64,000 nt of DNA from Fimenecus sp964557975 (lineage in GTDB: Bacteria; Bacillota; Clostridia; Oscillospirales; Acutalibacteraceae): the NCBI GenBank assembly GCA_964557975.1, contig CAZLCG010000001.1, positions 62,001-126,000 on the forward strand, in the 5' to 3' direction. Below, piece by piece: positions 50,014 through 58,850 of the stretch. The notes below the pieces were generated by a model. That model saw only the letters and a program-made list of their open reading frames with translations. It did not search any database and was not told the DNA's origin. Position 1 is the first letter of the stretch. Each line of letters opens with the position of its first letter. Position numbers and translations under genes: made by a program.

Positions 50014-50432
50014 CTTGTTTTTTCCTTTTCAGCTTGTTGATTTTATTATTTTAATTTATAAAAGGATTATACCGCTTTATTTGGCATTTGTTGTTTTTTT
50101 GAGCGTCAATATGGGATTTTTCACAAACTTTTAATTTAACATATTATACTTAAAGTATAATTATCAGATGTTCAAAAATGTTCAAAACCGTGTTCAAAAT
50201 GTTGATAAGTTGACTGAAAAAGCGGTTATAATACTGACTTTCAGCCAAATTTTGCAAAATGTTAATAACTTTTGTTAAAAATCGGACAAATACAAATTGT
50301 TATATTCACTTTACAATTATACAGTGAGGAGTTAATTTTTAAGTAAAATTCCTAAAATTTTTTGTGCAAAATAACATTGTCGTTTTTCTATAAAATTTGT
50401 CGGATTATTTTGTGTACTTTTAAGGTGAGGTT
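50014..50432. other. 419-bp AT-rich intergenic region with operator-like sequences
   Basis: No coding sequence. It lies between divergent genes and contains a palindrome TTATACTT-A-AAGTATAA (50144-50160), three TGTTCAAAA repeats (about 50168-50199) flanked by TTATCA and TGATAA, and AT-rich sequence down to the AAGGTGAGG ribosome site of the next gene. No convincing promoter with standard spacing was found. Confidence 0.75.
50144..50209. promoter_or_regulatory. palindrome plus TGTTCAAAA iterons
   Basis: Palindrome with eight-base arms at 50144-50160; then TTATCA, three copies of TGTTCAAAA spaced about 10-12 bp (one helical turn), and TGATAA closing the group. This is the form of a protein-binding array; the binding protein is unknown. 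Confidence 0.4.
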
Positions 50433-51266
50433 ATGAAGAACGAGAAAAACAGTTTTTATAAAATAAGGCTTCCCGAGGCGTTTAACCTTTCGCTTTCCCT
50501 CGACTGCGGTCAGGCGTTCCGATGGGAGGAAGCGGACGGCTTTATGTGCGGCGTCGTGGGGGATAAATATTATAAGCTGCGTCAGGAAAACGGTTTTTTG
50601 ATATGCAACTGCTCCGAAAACGAATTTAACTCGGTTTTAAGAAGATACCTTGATTTTGACAGGGATTACAAAGCTATTTGCAACGCCTTTTCGCAGGATG
50701 AAAATTTAAAATCCGCTGTGACGGAGTTCGGCGGAATAAGGATTTTAAGGCAGGAGCCATGGGAAACGCTTTGCTCGTTTATTATTTCCCAAAACAACAA
50801 TATTCCGAGGATAAAAGGCATTATCAAAAGGCTTTGCGAGGGCTTCGGCAATGAAACAGCCGAGGGGGCTTACTCGTTTCCCTCCGCCGATAAGCTGTCA
50901 AAGCTGACGGTTGACGATTTAGCTGTGCTTAGGGCGGGCTTCCGCGCAAAATACATAGCAGACGCGGCTCAAAAGGTCGCTTCGGGGGAGGTAGACCTGA
51001 AAGAAATCGACGAACAGCCTATTGAGTACGGCAGGCGGGAGCTTATAAAAATCAAAGGAGTCGGAGCAAAGGTCGCGGAGTGTACGCTGCTTTACGGCTT
51101 CGGAAAATTTGAGGCGTTTCCCGTTGACGTTTGGGTTAAAAGGATAATGCTTGAAATGTATCCCGACGGACTTCCGGAATGCGTAAGGGGCTATGAGGGG
51201 ATAGCGCAGCAGTATCTGTTCCATTGGCGAAGAAACTCCGAAAAATTCAAGCGGTCCGAAAAATAA
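50433..51266 (+). CDS. 8-oxoguanine DNA glycosylase, OGG1 type
   Basis: 277-aa HhH-GPD repair enzyme. N-terminal OGG domain (SLSLDCGQAFRWEEADGF), FIISQNNNIPRIKGIIKRL, then helix-hairpin-helix LIKIKGVGAKVAECTLLYGFG with the Schiff-base Lys (about 212) and catalytic Asp in FPVDVWVKRIM (about 230). Removes oxidised guanine through a beta-lyase mechanism. Eukaryote-like OGG1 proteins occur widely in Clostridia. It has no operon partner. Confidence 0.93.
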   Translation: MKNEKNSFYKIRLPEAFNLSLSLDCGQAFRWEEADGFMCGVVGDKYYKLRQENGFLICNCSENEFNSVLRRYLDFDRDYKAICNAFSQDENLKSAVTEFGGIRILRQEPWETLCSFIISQNNNIPRIKGIIKRLCEGFGNETAEGAYSFPSADKLSKLTVDDLAVLRAGFRAKYIADAAQKVASGEVDLKEIDEQPIEYGRRELIKIKGVGAKVAECTLLYGFGKFEAFPVDVWVKRIMLEMYPDGLPECVRGYEGIAQQYLFHWRRNSEKFKRSEK

Positions 51267-51383
51267 AAAGGCCGAAAACGCCTGTAAGGACGTATGTTTT
51301 CCGCTTTTGCGCTCAAGGCTTCGCTGTCGTAAGAAATATACATAATTTTTTTACATTTTAACAAAGTTTTTACTTATTTTAGG

Positions 51384-51412
51384 TTGAGAATTTAATATAT
51401 AAAGGTTATAAT
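51384..51412 (+). promoter_or_regulatory. mreB operon promoter
   Basis: TTGAGA, 17 bp, TATAAT. The -10 lies in the palindrome GGTTAT-A-ATAACC (51404-51416). A leader of about 125 nt contains a hairpin AAGTGTC/GACACTT near 51447-51474. Confidence 0.7.
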
Positions 51413-51542
51413 AACCTCACAACCTTCCGAGTAACAAAAAAATTCAAGTGTCTCGGATAACATTGGGACACTTTGCTTTAAAAACGGGAATTTAGTGACT
51501 TTTGCTAATATTTAAACTGAAAGATAAGAAAGGATTGGTACT

Positions 51543-52553
51543 ATGTTGTTTTCGCAGGATATCGGTATCGACTTGGGTACGGCAAATACTCTTGTTTTTG
51601 TAAGGGGTAAGGGCATTGTTATAAGAGAGCCGTCCGTTGTAGCGGTTGACGTAAGCTCATATCCCCAAAAGGTTGTCGCGGTAGGCGACAAGGCAAAACA
51701 GATGATAGGCAGAACGCCGGGTTCGATTACGGCGGTCCGTCCCTTAAAGGACGGCGTTATAGCAGACTTCGATATTACCTCCGATATGCTTAAGGAATTT
51801 ATCAGGATGGCAATAAGCTCCTCGCCGTTTTCAAGGGCAAGGGTGCTTATATGTATTCCGTCGGGCGTTACCGAGGTTGAAAGAAAGGCGGTTCACGACG
51901 CCGCGCGCTCGGCAGGCGCAAAATATGTAAGCCTTATTGAAGAGCCTATGGCGGCGGCTATCGGCGCAGGGCTTCCGGTTTCGGAGGCGGTCGGCAGTAT
52001 GGTCGTCGATATCGGCGGCGGCACCTCGGAGGTTGCGGTTATATCCTACGGCGATATAGTTACCGCGCAGTCCGCAAGGGTCGCGGGCGACAATTTTGAC
52101 GAAGCGATTATAGCGTACATCAGAAAAAAGCATAACCTTTTAATCGGCGAAAGAACAGCCGAGGACATAAAAATAAAAATCGGCTCCGCTTATCCGTATG
52201 ACGGCGAGGGGGCAATGGACGTCAAGGGCAGAAACCTGCTCGACGGACTTCCCAAGAACATTGAGATCACCTCGGAGGAGGTCAGAGAAGCGCTTTCGGA
52301 CCCCGTTAATCAGATTCTTGATACGGTACGTTCAACGCTTGAGAAAACCCCGCCCGAGCTTTCGGCTGATATTATCGACAGGGGAATTATGCTTACGGGC
52401 GGCGGCGCTCTGTTAAGAGGGCTTGATAAGCTGATTTCGATCGAAACGAAAATCCCCGTTCATGTTGCCGAAAATCCGCTTGACTGCGTTGTTGACGGCA
52501 CGGGCGTATGCCTTGAACACTCGGGGCTTACCGCTAAGAGAAAATACGAATAA
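51543..52553 (+). CDS. mreB: rod-shape-determining protein MreB
   Basis: 336-aa bacterial actin. Nucleotide-binding motifs: DIGIDLGTANTLVFV (phosphate 1), IGGGTSEVAVIS (phosphate 2), GDNFDEAI, and MLTGGGALLRGLD (adenosine). It polymerises on the inner membrane and directs lateral wall synthesis. First of mreB-mreC-mreD-PBP-minD-mgsA. The TTG/ATG region has AAAGGATTGGTACT before the ATG. Confidence 0.97.
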   Translation: MLFSQDIGIDLGTANTLVFVRGKGIVIREPSVVAVDVSSYPQKVVAVGDKAKQMIGRTPGSITAVRPLKDGVIADFDITSDMLKEFIRMAISSSPFSRARVLICIPSGVTEVERKAVHDAARSAGAKYVSLIEEPMAAAIGAGLPVSEAVGSMVVDIGGGTSEVAVISYGDIVTAQSARVAGDNFDEAIIAYIRKKHNLLIGERTAEDIKIKIGSAYPYDGEGAMDVKGRNLLDGLPKNIEITSEEVREALSDPVNQILDTVRSTLEKTPPELSADIIDRGIMLTGGGALLRGLDKLISIETKIPVHVAENPLDCVVDGTGVCLEHSGLTAKRKYE

Positions 52554-52604
52554 AGTTAAGGCAGGGGGAGCCGACGGGCGCAGCGGGGTTTAACGGAGCT
52601 TTTT

Positions 52605-52640
52605 AACGGCGCGTCAGGGACGCCCCGCGCCCCTGCAAAC
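52605..52640. repeat. palindromic repeat core, copy C
   Basis: AACGGCGCGTCAGGGACGCC then CCGCGCCCCTGCAAA between mreB and mreC; same core as 31577 (reverse) and 36907. Confidence 0.6.
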
Positions 52641-52709
52641 ATTTCGGAAGCCGCGAATAAGCGCTGACAGCCGTAAGCGATTTTACTGTTATTTAACGGA
52701 GGTGTGAAA

Positions 52710-53555
52710 ATGAAGAATTTTGTTAAAAGCAAGGGCTTTCGCATACTGCTTGTAATTGCCGTGGTTTTGCTTGCGGGCATCGTTGCCGCCGCATCTTCAA
52801 GCAGCGGTTCTTCACCGCTCACATCTGCCGTAAGCACGGTTTTTTCTCCGCTTTCCAAGGCTTCGTCCTACATAGCCGAGAAATTTGATAACTTTAAGGG
52901 CGGCTTCGTTTCGTCACGCTCGTATATGGACAGAGTCGCGCAGCTTGAACAGCAGGTCGCCGATTATCAGAGCAAGCTTGTTGACTATGAAAAGCTGCAA
53001 AAGCAGGTTGAGGCTTATGAAAAATTCCTTGAGGTCAAAGAGAAAAACCCCGATTTTCAGTTTACCGCAGGAACGGTAATCGGCAGAAATTCGGCTGATA
53101 CCTTTTGCTCGTTTGTGTTAAACTGCGGAAGCAACGACGGCGTGGAAACAAACTGCCCTGTAATAAGCGGAGAATACCTGATAGGGCTTGTTTGCGAGGT
53201 TACGCCCACAACCTGCACGGTGCTTTCCGTTTATGACCCCGAGGTTAACGCCGCGGCATATGAAATAAGAACGGGCGAGCTTGGATATACGGACACCACC
53301 GCAAGGCTCGGCGTTGACGGAACCGTTAAATTTGCGGGTCTTACAAAGGATACCGCTGTTGCCGAGGGCGGAATAGTCTGTACCTCGGGCGTCGGCGGCA
53401 TATTTCCGAGAGGGCTTATTATTGGCTCGGTAACCTCTGTTAAGCAGGAGGAGGGCGACATTGCATACTATGCCGAGGTCAAGCCCGAAATTGACATAAG
53501 CGAGGTTCAGGACGCTTTCGTCATTACCGATTTTGAGGGCAAGGGCGATGCGTAA
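52710..53555 (+). CDS. mreC: rod-shape-determining protein MreC
   Basis: 281 aa: a short cytoplasmic N terminus, one membrane segment (about residues 9-28), a coiled coil (VAQLEQQVADYQSKLVDYEK, about 72-105) and the double beta-barrel periplasmic-side domain with NCGSNDGVETNCPVIS and GIVCTSGVGGIFPRGLIIG. It scaffolds the elongasome outside the membrane. ATG 52710 has GGAGGTGTGAAA ahead. A 156-base gap with a repeat follows mreB, and its end overlaps mreD by eight bases. Confidence 0.95.
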   Translation: MKNFVKSKGFRILLVIAVVLLAGIVAAASSSSGSSPLTSAVSTVFSPLSKASSYIAEKFDNFKGGFVSSRSYMDRVAQLEQQVADYQSKLVDYEKLQKQVEAYEKFLEVKEKNPDFQFTAGTVIGRNSADTFCSFVLNCGSNDGVETNCPVISGEYLIGLVCEVTPTTCTVLSVYDPEVNAAAYEIRTGELGYTDTTARLGVDGTVKFAGLTKDTAVAEGGIVCTSGVGGIFPRGLIIGSVTSVKQEEGDIAYYAEVKPEIDISEVQDAFVITDFEGKGDA

Positions 53556-54072
53556 GAATACAAAAATACTTATTATAAGACGGGCGTCATTTGCGGTTAT
53601 TATACTGTTCGTCCACATATTACAGAATACTGACGGCTTTTTTCCCGAAATATTCGGCGCAAGGGCGTTTTTGTTAATCCCTCTCGCCGTGTGTATAGGT
53701 ATGTTTGAACGTGAAATCACGGGAGCGGTATTCGGCTTGTTCGCGGGGGCTTTGTGGGATAGTGTTTCGGGGCTCGGCGACGGCTGGAATACCCTTTTTC
53801 TTATGCTGACGGGAGCTTTATGCGGTCTTTTAATAAACGTGCTTATGAGAAATCACCTTTTAACAGCGCTTATACTCTCGGCGGCGGCAAATATTATTTA
53901 TGTTTCGCTGTATCTGCTGTTTTTCGTCGTTGCAAGGGGACTTGACAGCGCGGGCTATCTGTTTTTGACGTTCTATTTGCCGAGCGCGGTTTATTCATTC
54001 CTTTTTACACCGATTTTTTATATAACCGTGAGGGCAATTATGAAAAAGACCGCGGTTACGGAGGAATTTTAA
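53548..54072 (+). CDS. mreD: rod-shape-determining protein MreD
   Basis: 174-aa membrane protein with five or so hydrophobic segments. Features typical of MreD: short N terminus RKNTKILIIRRASF, the loop FEREITGAVFGLFAGALWDS, and a later hydrophobic pair around YVSLYLLFFVVARG. Part of the wall-elongation complex with MreC. Starts within mreC (ATG 53548) after AGGGCG. Confidence 0.92.
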   Translation: MRKNTKILIIRRASFAVIILFVHILQNTDGFFPEIFGARAFLLIPLAVCIGMFEREITGAVFGLFAGALWDSVSGLGDGWNTLFLMLTGALCGLLINVLMRNHLLTALILSAAANIIYVSLYLLFFVVARGLDSAGYLFLTFYLPSAVYSFLFTPIFYITVRAIMKKTAVTEEF

Positions 54073-54100
54073 ATAAAATCTTTTGAAAGGAGCGCCGTAA

Positions 54101-56203
54101 ATGGACAAAACCGAAAAAACCGTTAAATTCAGGCTGACGGCATTTATTGCTGCGGTCATATTTATTTTTTCGATATTTGCGGCGGATCTTTTCAGGATTC
54201 AGGTCGTTCACGCCGAGGAATACAGCAGTCAGAGGGTTGCCTTAAGCTCAACGGAAACAACAATCGAAGCGGCAAGGGGAGAAATTCTTGACTGCAACGG
54301 AATACCGCTCGTAACCAACAAGCAGGTAAACTCGGTAGTCTTTAACGGCTCATATTTTCCAAGCACCGACGATCAGGAGCAAAGAAACGAAATTATACTT
54401 TCGCTTATAAACCTTCTTGAGGAGAACGGCGCGGAGTGGAACAACAATATTCCGATGTATTTTGATTCTGACGGCATTATCAGCTTTTCGCAGGACAGGG
54501 AATCCGATATAAAATTCCTTAAATCGAAAAGCGTGCTTTATCTTAACGATTACGCTACCGCTCAAAACTGCTTTGACGAATTAAAAAAGGTTTTTAAGCT
54601 GGAAAATTATTCGGATTCCGACGCGCTGAAAATCGGTTCGGTGTGCTATTCGCTGAAGAAATCAGCGTTTTCGGTTACCAATCCCTATACGTTCGCGGAC
54701 GATGTTTCGGTTGAGCTTGCGTCGGTAATAACGGAAAAAAGCTCCTTTTATGTCGGCGTTGAAATTAAGGTGACGACCGAAAGACAGTATCTTGACGGAA
54801 CATTAGCGCCGCATATTTTAGGCATTACGGGCGCGTTGAGCGCAGAGGAATATGAGGAAAAGACGCAGGAATATGATTCGGCGGCAAATGATGAAAACCT
54901 TTCCGCCGAGGAGGCAAAGCTGCTTTCCCTGCGCGCGTACGCTATGGATGACACAATAGGCAAATTCGGTATCGAGGCGGCTATGGAGGAGTATTTAAGA
55001 GGCACAAACGGCGTTGAAACCACCGTTACCGATTCGGAAAACAATAAAACCACGGAAATTACAACAGAGCCTGTGCAGGGCGATACGGTTATTCTTACAA
55101 TCAATTCGGATTTGCAGGCGTCTGTGCAGACCGCCCTTGCAAATTTCGTTGAACAGTATAAAGACAAATCAACAATTCCCGCAGTCGGCTCGGCGGTTGT
55201 TATGGAGGTTAATTCCGGCGCGGTGCTTGCATGCGCTACCTATCCGAGCTATAACCTTGAAACATATTATGAGGATTATTCCGCGCTCGCCTCGGATACC
55301 TCATCTCCGCTTTGGAACAGGGCTCTTCAAAGCACTTATGAGCCCGGCTCGACCTTTAAGCTCGGCGTGGCGCTTGCCGGACTTGAGGAGGGTGTAATTA
55401 CCGAGAGCACCCGAATCACCTGCAACCATATTTACAGCTATTTCTCCGATATGTCCTTTAAATGCCTTGGTTACCACGGATCGGTAGATGTTAAAGAAGC
55501 GCTTAATCAGTCGTGCAACATATTCTTTTACGAAACGGGCAGACAGCTCGGCATCGAAAAAATGAACGACTATTGCACAAGGCTGGGGCTGGGGCAGAAA
55601 ACGGGCGTTGAGCTGAGCGAATCGTCAGGAGTCCTTGCGAGTATTGAGTACCGCGAGTCAAGGGGCGGCACATGGTATCCCGGCGATACGGTTCAGGCGG
55701 CGATCGGTCAGTCGGACAACCTATTTACGCCGATACAGCTTTGCAGTTATGTTGCAACCATCGCAAACGGCGGCACAAGGTACAAGGCGCATTTTGTAAA
55801 GAGCGTTAAGTCGAGCGACTATTCAAGCACAATAATCGACAACACGCCCGTTGTACTTAATGAAACGGGTATTTCACAGAACAGCATAAGGATAGTAAAA
55901 GAGGGTATGACGAGGCTTGGTTCAAGGCTTGCCGCCTTCAAGGATTTGCCCGTTTCCGTCGCGGCAAAGACGGGTACGGCAGAGTCAAAGGCCAAGGTCA
56001 ACGGTAAAATAGAATCGGGTCTTAACGGCTTTATGGTTTCGTTTGCCCCTGCGGACAATCCCGAGATTGCGGTATGCGTCGCGATAGAAAATCTGAACAG
56101 CGGTTCTGCAACTGCTGTTCTCGTAAGCGAAATTTATAAGGCGTATTTCGCCGCTCCAAGCGAGGTCGACCGAAATCAGAGCTGCAATACGATTCTTAAC
56201 TGA
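54101..56203 (+). CDS. class B penicillin-binding protein, PBP2/elongasome type
   Basis: 700-aa transpeptidase. N-terminal membrane anchor (residues 11-31), dimerisation domain, then active-site motifs: SxxK in YEPGSTFKLG (Ser near 416), SxN in LNQSCNIFFYE (near 471) and KTG in VAAKTGTAES (near 623). RGEILDCNGIPLVTN is the class B signature near residue 60. Position after mreBCD indicates the side-wall synthase partner of RodA, though no rodA follows here. The middle contains an extra acidic helical insert of roughly 100 residues. Confidence 0.94.
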   Translation: MDKTEKTVKFRLTAFIAAVIFIFSIFAADLFRIQVVHAEEYSSQRVALSSTETTIEAARGEILDCNGIPLVTNKQVNSVVFNGSYFPSTDDQEQRNEIILSLINLLEENGAEWNNNIPMYFDSDGIISFSQDRESDIKFLKSKSVLYLNDYATAQNCFDELKKVFKLENYSDSDALKIGSVCYSLKKSAFSVTNPYTFADDVSVELASVITEKSSFYVGVEIKVTTERQYLDGTLAPHILGITGALSAEEYEEKTQEYDSAANDENLSAEEAKLLSLRAYAMDDTIGKFGIEAAMEEYLRGTNGVETTVTDSENNKTTEITTEPVQGDTVILTINSDLQASVQTALANFVEQYKDKSTIPAVGSAVVMEVNSGAVLACATYPSYNLETYYEDYSALASDTSSPLWNRALQSTYEPGSTFKLGVALAGLEEGVITESTRITCNHIYSYFSDMSFKCLGYHGSVDVKEALNQSCNIFFYETGRQLGIEKMNDYCTRLGLGQKTGVELSESSGVLASIEYRESRGGTWYPGDTVQAAIGQSDNLFTPIQLCSYVATIANGGTRYKAHFVKSVKSSDYSSTIIDNTPVVLNETGISQNSIRIVKEGMTRLGSRLAAFKDLPVSVAAKTGTAESKAKVNGKIESGLNGFMVSFAPADNPEIAVCVAIENLNSGSATAVLVSEIYKAYFAAPSEVDRNQSCNTILN

Positions 56204-56218
56204 GAAAGGGGATAAGCT

Positions 56219-56950
56219 ATGGCGCAGAGGATACTCGTCTTTTCGGGAAAGGGCGGAGTAGGAAAATCATCTGTTACTGTAATGCTCGGAGAGGCGCTCG
56301 CGTCTGTCGGCAAAAAGGTTCTGCTTATTGACGCGGACGCAGGCTTCAGAAGTCTTGATCTTCTTATGAACGAGGGAACCGAGGTCGTATTTAACTGGCT
56401 TGACGTAATTGAGGAAAGCTGTGACGCGGGCTCGGCGGTCGTGTCGGCAGGCGAAGGATCACCCGCGCTCCTCGGCGCGCCGCAGGTACTCGCCGGCAGC
56501 GTGACACAGGAGAGCTTCGGAAGGCTTTTATCGTTATATGACGGCTACGATTATATAATTATTGATTCGCCCGCAGGCTCGGGGAGCTTTCACGATATTC
56601 TTTTTAAGCTCTGCGGGAACGCTTTGGCTGTCGTTTTGTCCGACCCGATTTCGGTTAGAAGCGCGGCGGCTGTCTGCGACAGGGCGCGCGAGGTCAATCC
56701 CGATATTGACATAAGGCTTATCGTTAACAGGTTTATTGCCGATGAGGTCTTTTCGGGGCTCAGGTTAAATCTTGACAGTACTGTTGACGGCGTTTCGGCG
56801 CGGCTCATCGGCGTTATTCCCGAGGATGACAGCATAAGGTTTATTTCTTCGGGCGCGCAAGCCGTAAAATATGCAAAAGACGCATTTTTGCGCATTGCAA
56901 AAAGAATTTGCGGCGAAAGCCTGCCCCTAAAAGCTAAAGATTTTTATTAA
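56219..56950 (+). CDS. MinD/ParA-type ATPase
   Basis: 243 aa with the deviant Walker A motif SGKGGVGKSSVTVML (residues 8-22), switch I-type LIDADAGFRSLDLL, and Walker B YIIIDSPAGSG. Gene order (mreBCD, PBP, this gene, mgsA) matches the clostridial min locus, so it is probably MinD. However, minC and minE are absent from the locus and the C terminus (SLPLKAKDFY) does not look like the amphipathic membrane-targeting helix of MinD. It could be a diverged MinD or another ParA-type positioning ATPase. Confidence 0.85.
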   Translation: MAQRILVFSGKGGVGKSSVTVMLGEALASVGKKVLLIDADAGFRSLDLLMNEGTEVVFNWLDVIEESCDAGSAVVSAGEGSPALLGAPQVLAGSVTQESFGRLLSLYDGYDYIIIDSPAGSGSFHDILFKLCGNALAVVLSDPISVRSAAAVCDRAREVNPDIDIRLIVNRFIADEVFSGLRLNLDSTVDGVSARLIGVIPEDDSIRFISSGAQAVKYAKDAFLRIAKRICGESLPLKAKDFY

Positions 56951-57037
56951 GAAGCAAATAAAACAGTTGAAAAATACCGAAAACTTTGATATTATAAGTG
57001 TTGTTAAATTTTTATAATGTATACGGGAGGTCGGGAA

Positions 57038-57439
57038 ATGAACATTGCTCTTATGGCTCACGATGAAAAAAAAGAGCTTATGACACAATTTTGCATTGCC
57101 TACTGCGGAATTTTGTCGAGGCATAATCTTTGCGCTACAGGCACAACGGGTAAGGTGGTTTCAGAGGCGACGGGGCTTAAAATCACGCAGTTTTTATCCG
57201 GAGAACAGGGCGGCGATCAGCAAATCGGCGCGAGAATTGCCTGCAACGAGATAGATTTGCTTCTCATTTTCAGAGATCCCCTTGACCCGAAGCCGCACGA
57301 GCCCAACGAGGCTAATCTTTTAAGGCTGTGCGACGTTCACAATATTCCGGTCGCTACAAATATCGCTACGGCGGAGGCGCTTATTCACAGCCTTGACAGG
57401 GGCGACCTTGATTGGCGTGATATTGTTAATCCGAAATAA
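57038..57439 (+). CDS. mgsA: methylglyoxal synthase
   Basis: 133-aa enzyme converting dihydroxyacetone phosphate to methylglyoxal. ALMAHDEKKELM at the start, CATGTTGKVVSEATGL for phosphate binding, GGDQQIGARIACNEIDLLLIF and RDPLDPKPHEPN with catalytic Asp and His. ATG 57038 follows GGGAGGT. Placement after minD in the mre region is typical of Clostridia. It offers a phosphate-releasing bypass of lower glycolysis. Confidence 0.97.
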   Translation: MNIALMAHDEKKELMTQFCIAYCGILSRHNLCATGTTGKVVSEATGLKITQFLSGEQGGDQQIGARIACNEIDLLLIFRDPLDPKPHEPNEANLLRLCDVHNIPVATNIATAEALIHSLDRGDLDWRDIVNPK

Positions 57440-57450
57440 AAACCGATTAA

Positions 57451-57480
57451 AAAGCCCCTCCTTTTGAGGAGGGGTTATTC
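57451..57480 (+). terminator. terminator after mgsA
   Basis: CCCCTCC-TTTTGA-GGAGGGG followed by TTATTCT; ends the mre operon. Confidence 0.75.
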
Positions 57481-57506
57481 TGTAATAAAGGAATGATTTA
57501 AAGCTT

Positions 57507-58850
57507 ATGGCGCTTATTACAAATTCAATTAAGGGCACTCTTGACACCCTTCCCCGTGAAAGCTATAAAATTCAATACATTGAGCAGGCAATGCGTGAAA
57601 TTGCGGAAAACTACGGCTTCTATGAAATGAGAACTCCCGTTTTTGAATATACGGAGCTGTTTCAGCGCTCCGTCGGCGAAGCGACCGACGTTGTTCAGAA
57701 AGAGATGTATACCTTTGAGGATAAGGGCGGGCGGTCTGTCACCTTGAGACCCGAGGGAACGGCAGGCGCGGTGCGCGCGTATCTCGAAAACGGTCTTTTC
57801 AACGAAGCAATGCCGCAGAAGATATATTATCTGACCTCTTGCTACCGCTATGAAAAACCGCAGGCGGGCAGGCTTCGCGAGTTCCATCAGTTCGGCGTTG
57901 AGTGCTTCGGCGCGGGGACTGCCGCTCAGGACGCGGAAATTATTATGCTTGCAAGCGAGATATTTAATTTTTTAGGCATAGAAGGGCTTTCGCTTGAAAT
58001 AAACTCAATCGGCTGTCCCGAATGCAGAAAAAACTATGAAAACGCGTTAAAGGAATACTTTAACTCGCGTTATGACGAGCTTTGCGATACCTGCAAGGGC
58101 AGGCTTCAAAAGAATCCGATGAGGATTCTCGACTGCAAAAGCCCCGTTTGCTCCGAAGCGGCAAAGGACGCGCCGAAAATCATCGACTATCTCTGCGATG
58201 ATTGCAGTGAGCATTTTGAAACAGTTAAAAATTATCTAATTGCAAATAACATTGATTTTACCGTCAACCCGACAATCGTAAGAGGACTTGATTATTATAC
58301 AAAAACAGTGTTTGAATTTGTTTCAAGCGGAATCGGCGCTCAGGGTACGGTCTGCGGCGGCGGAAGGTACGACGGGCTTATTGAGGAAATGGGCGGCAAG
58401 CCTACGCCCGCGTGCGGCTTCGGCTTGGGGCTCGAAAGACTGCTTCTTTTAATGGACGCCCAGTCTTCGGAGTTCCCCGAGCGTAAAAAGTGCGACCTTT
58501 ATATAGGCTCAACAGGCGAAAAGCCCAACCTTAAGGCGTTTACGCTTGCGACCGAATTGAGAAACGAAGGGCTTTCGGCTCAGTTCGATACGGTCGGCAG
58601 GTCGGTTAAGGCACAGATGAAATATGCGGACAAAATCGGCGCGCTTTACACCGTAATTATCGGCGACAGTGAGCTTGAAAGCGGCAAGGTTAAGCTTAAA
58701 AATATGTCTGACGGTACCGAAACGGAAATCGGCCTCGACGGCTTCTGCGATAATTTTCAGTCAATCGTAATAAAGCAGGTTATGGAGGGCTTTGAAGGTC
58801 TTGGCGTTGAGGGCATTGATATTAACGACATTCTCGGAGGAAATAACTGA
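57507..58850 (+). CDS. hisS: histidyl-tRNA synthetase
   Basis: 447-aa class II synthetase. Motif 1 around MRTPVFEYTELFQRSVGEATD, motif 2 in TSCYRYEKPQAGRLREFHQFGVE, the histidine-specific IVRGLDYYTKTVFEF, and motif 3 in ACGFGLGLERLLLLM. A cysteine-rich insertion (CPEC, CDTC, CDDC) is present. Starts at ATG 57507 with only a weak, distant ribosome site. The stop overlaps the next ATG, the hisS-aspS pair common in Firmicutes. Confidence 0.97.
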   Translation: MALITNSIKGTLDTLPRESYKIQYIEQAMREIAENYGFYEMRTPVFEYTELFQRSVGEATDVVQKEMYTFEDKGGRSVTLRPEGTAGAVRAYLENGLFNEAMPQKIYYLTSCYRYEKPQAGRLREFHQFGVECFGAGTAAQDAEIIMLASEIFNFLGIEGLSLEINSIGCPECRKNYENALKEYFNSRYDELCDTCKGRLQKNPMRILDCKSPVCSEAAKDAPKIIDYLCDDCSEHFETVKNYLIANNIDFTVNPTIVRGLDYYTKTVFEFVSSGIGAQGTVCGGGRYDGLIEEMGGKPTPACGFGLGLERLLLLMDAQSSEFPERKKCDLYIGSTGEKPNLKAFTLATELRNEGLSAQFDTVGRSVKAQMKYADKIGALYTVIIGDSELESGKVKLKNMSDGTETEIGLDGFCDNFQSIVIKQVMEGFEGLGVEGIDINDILGGNN

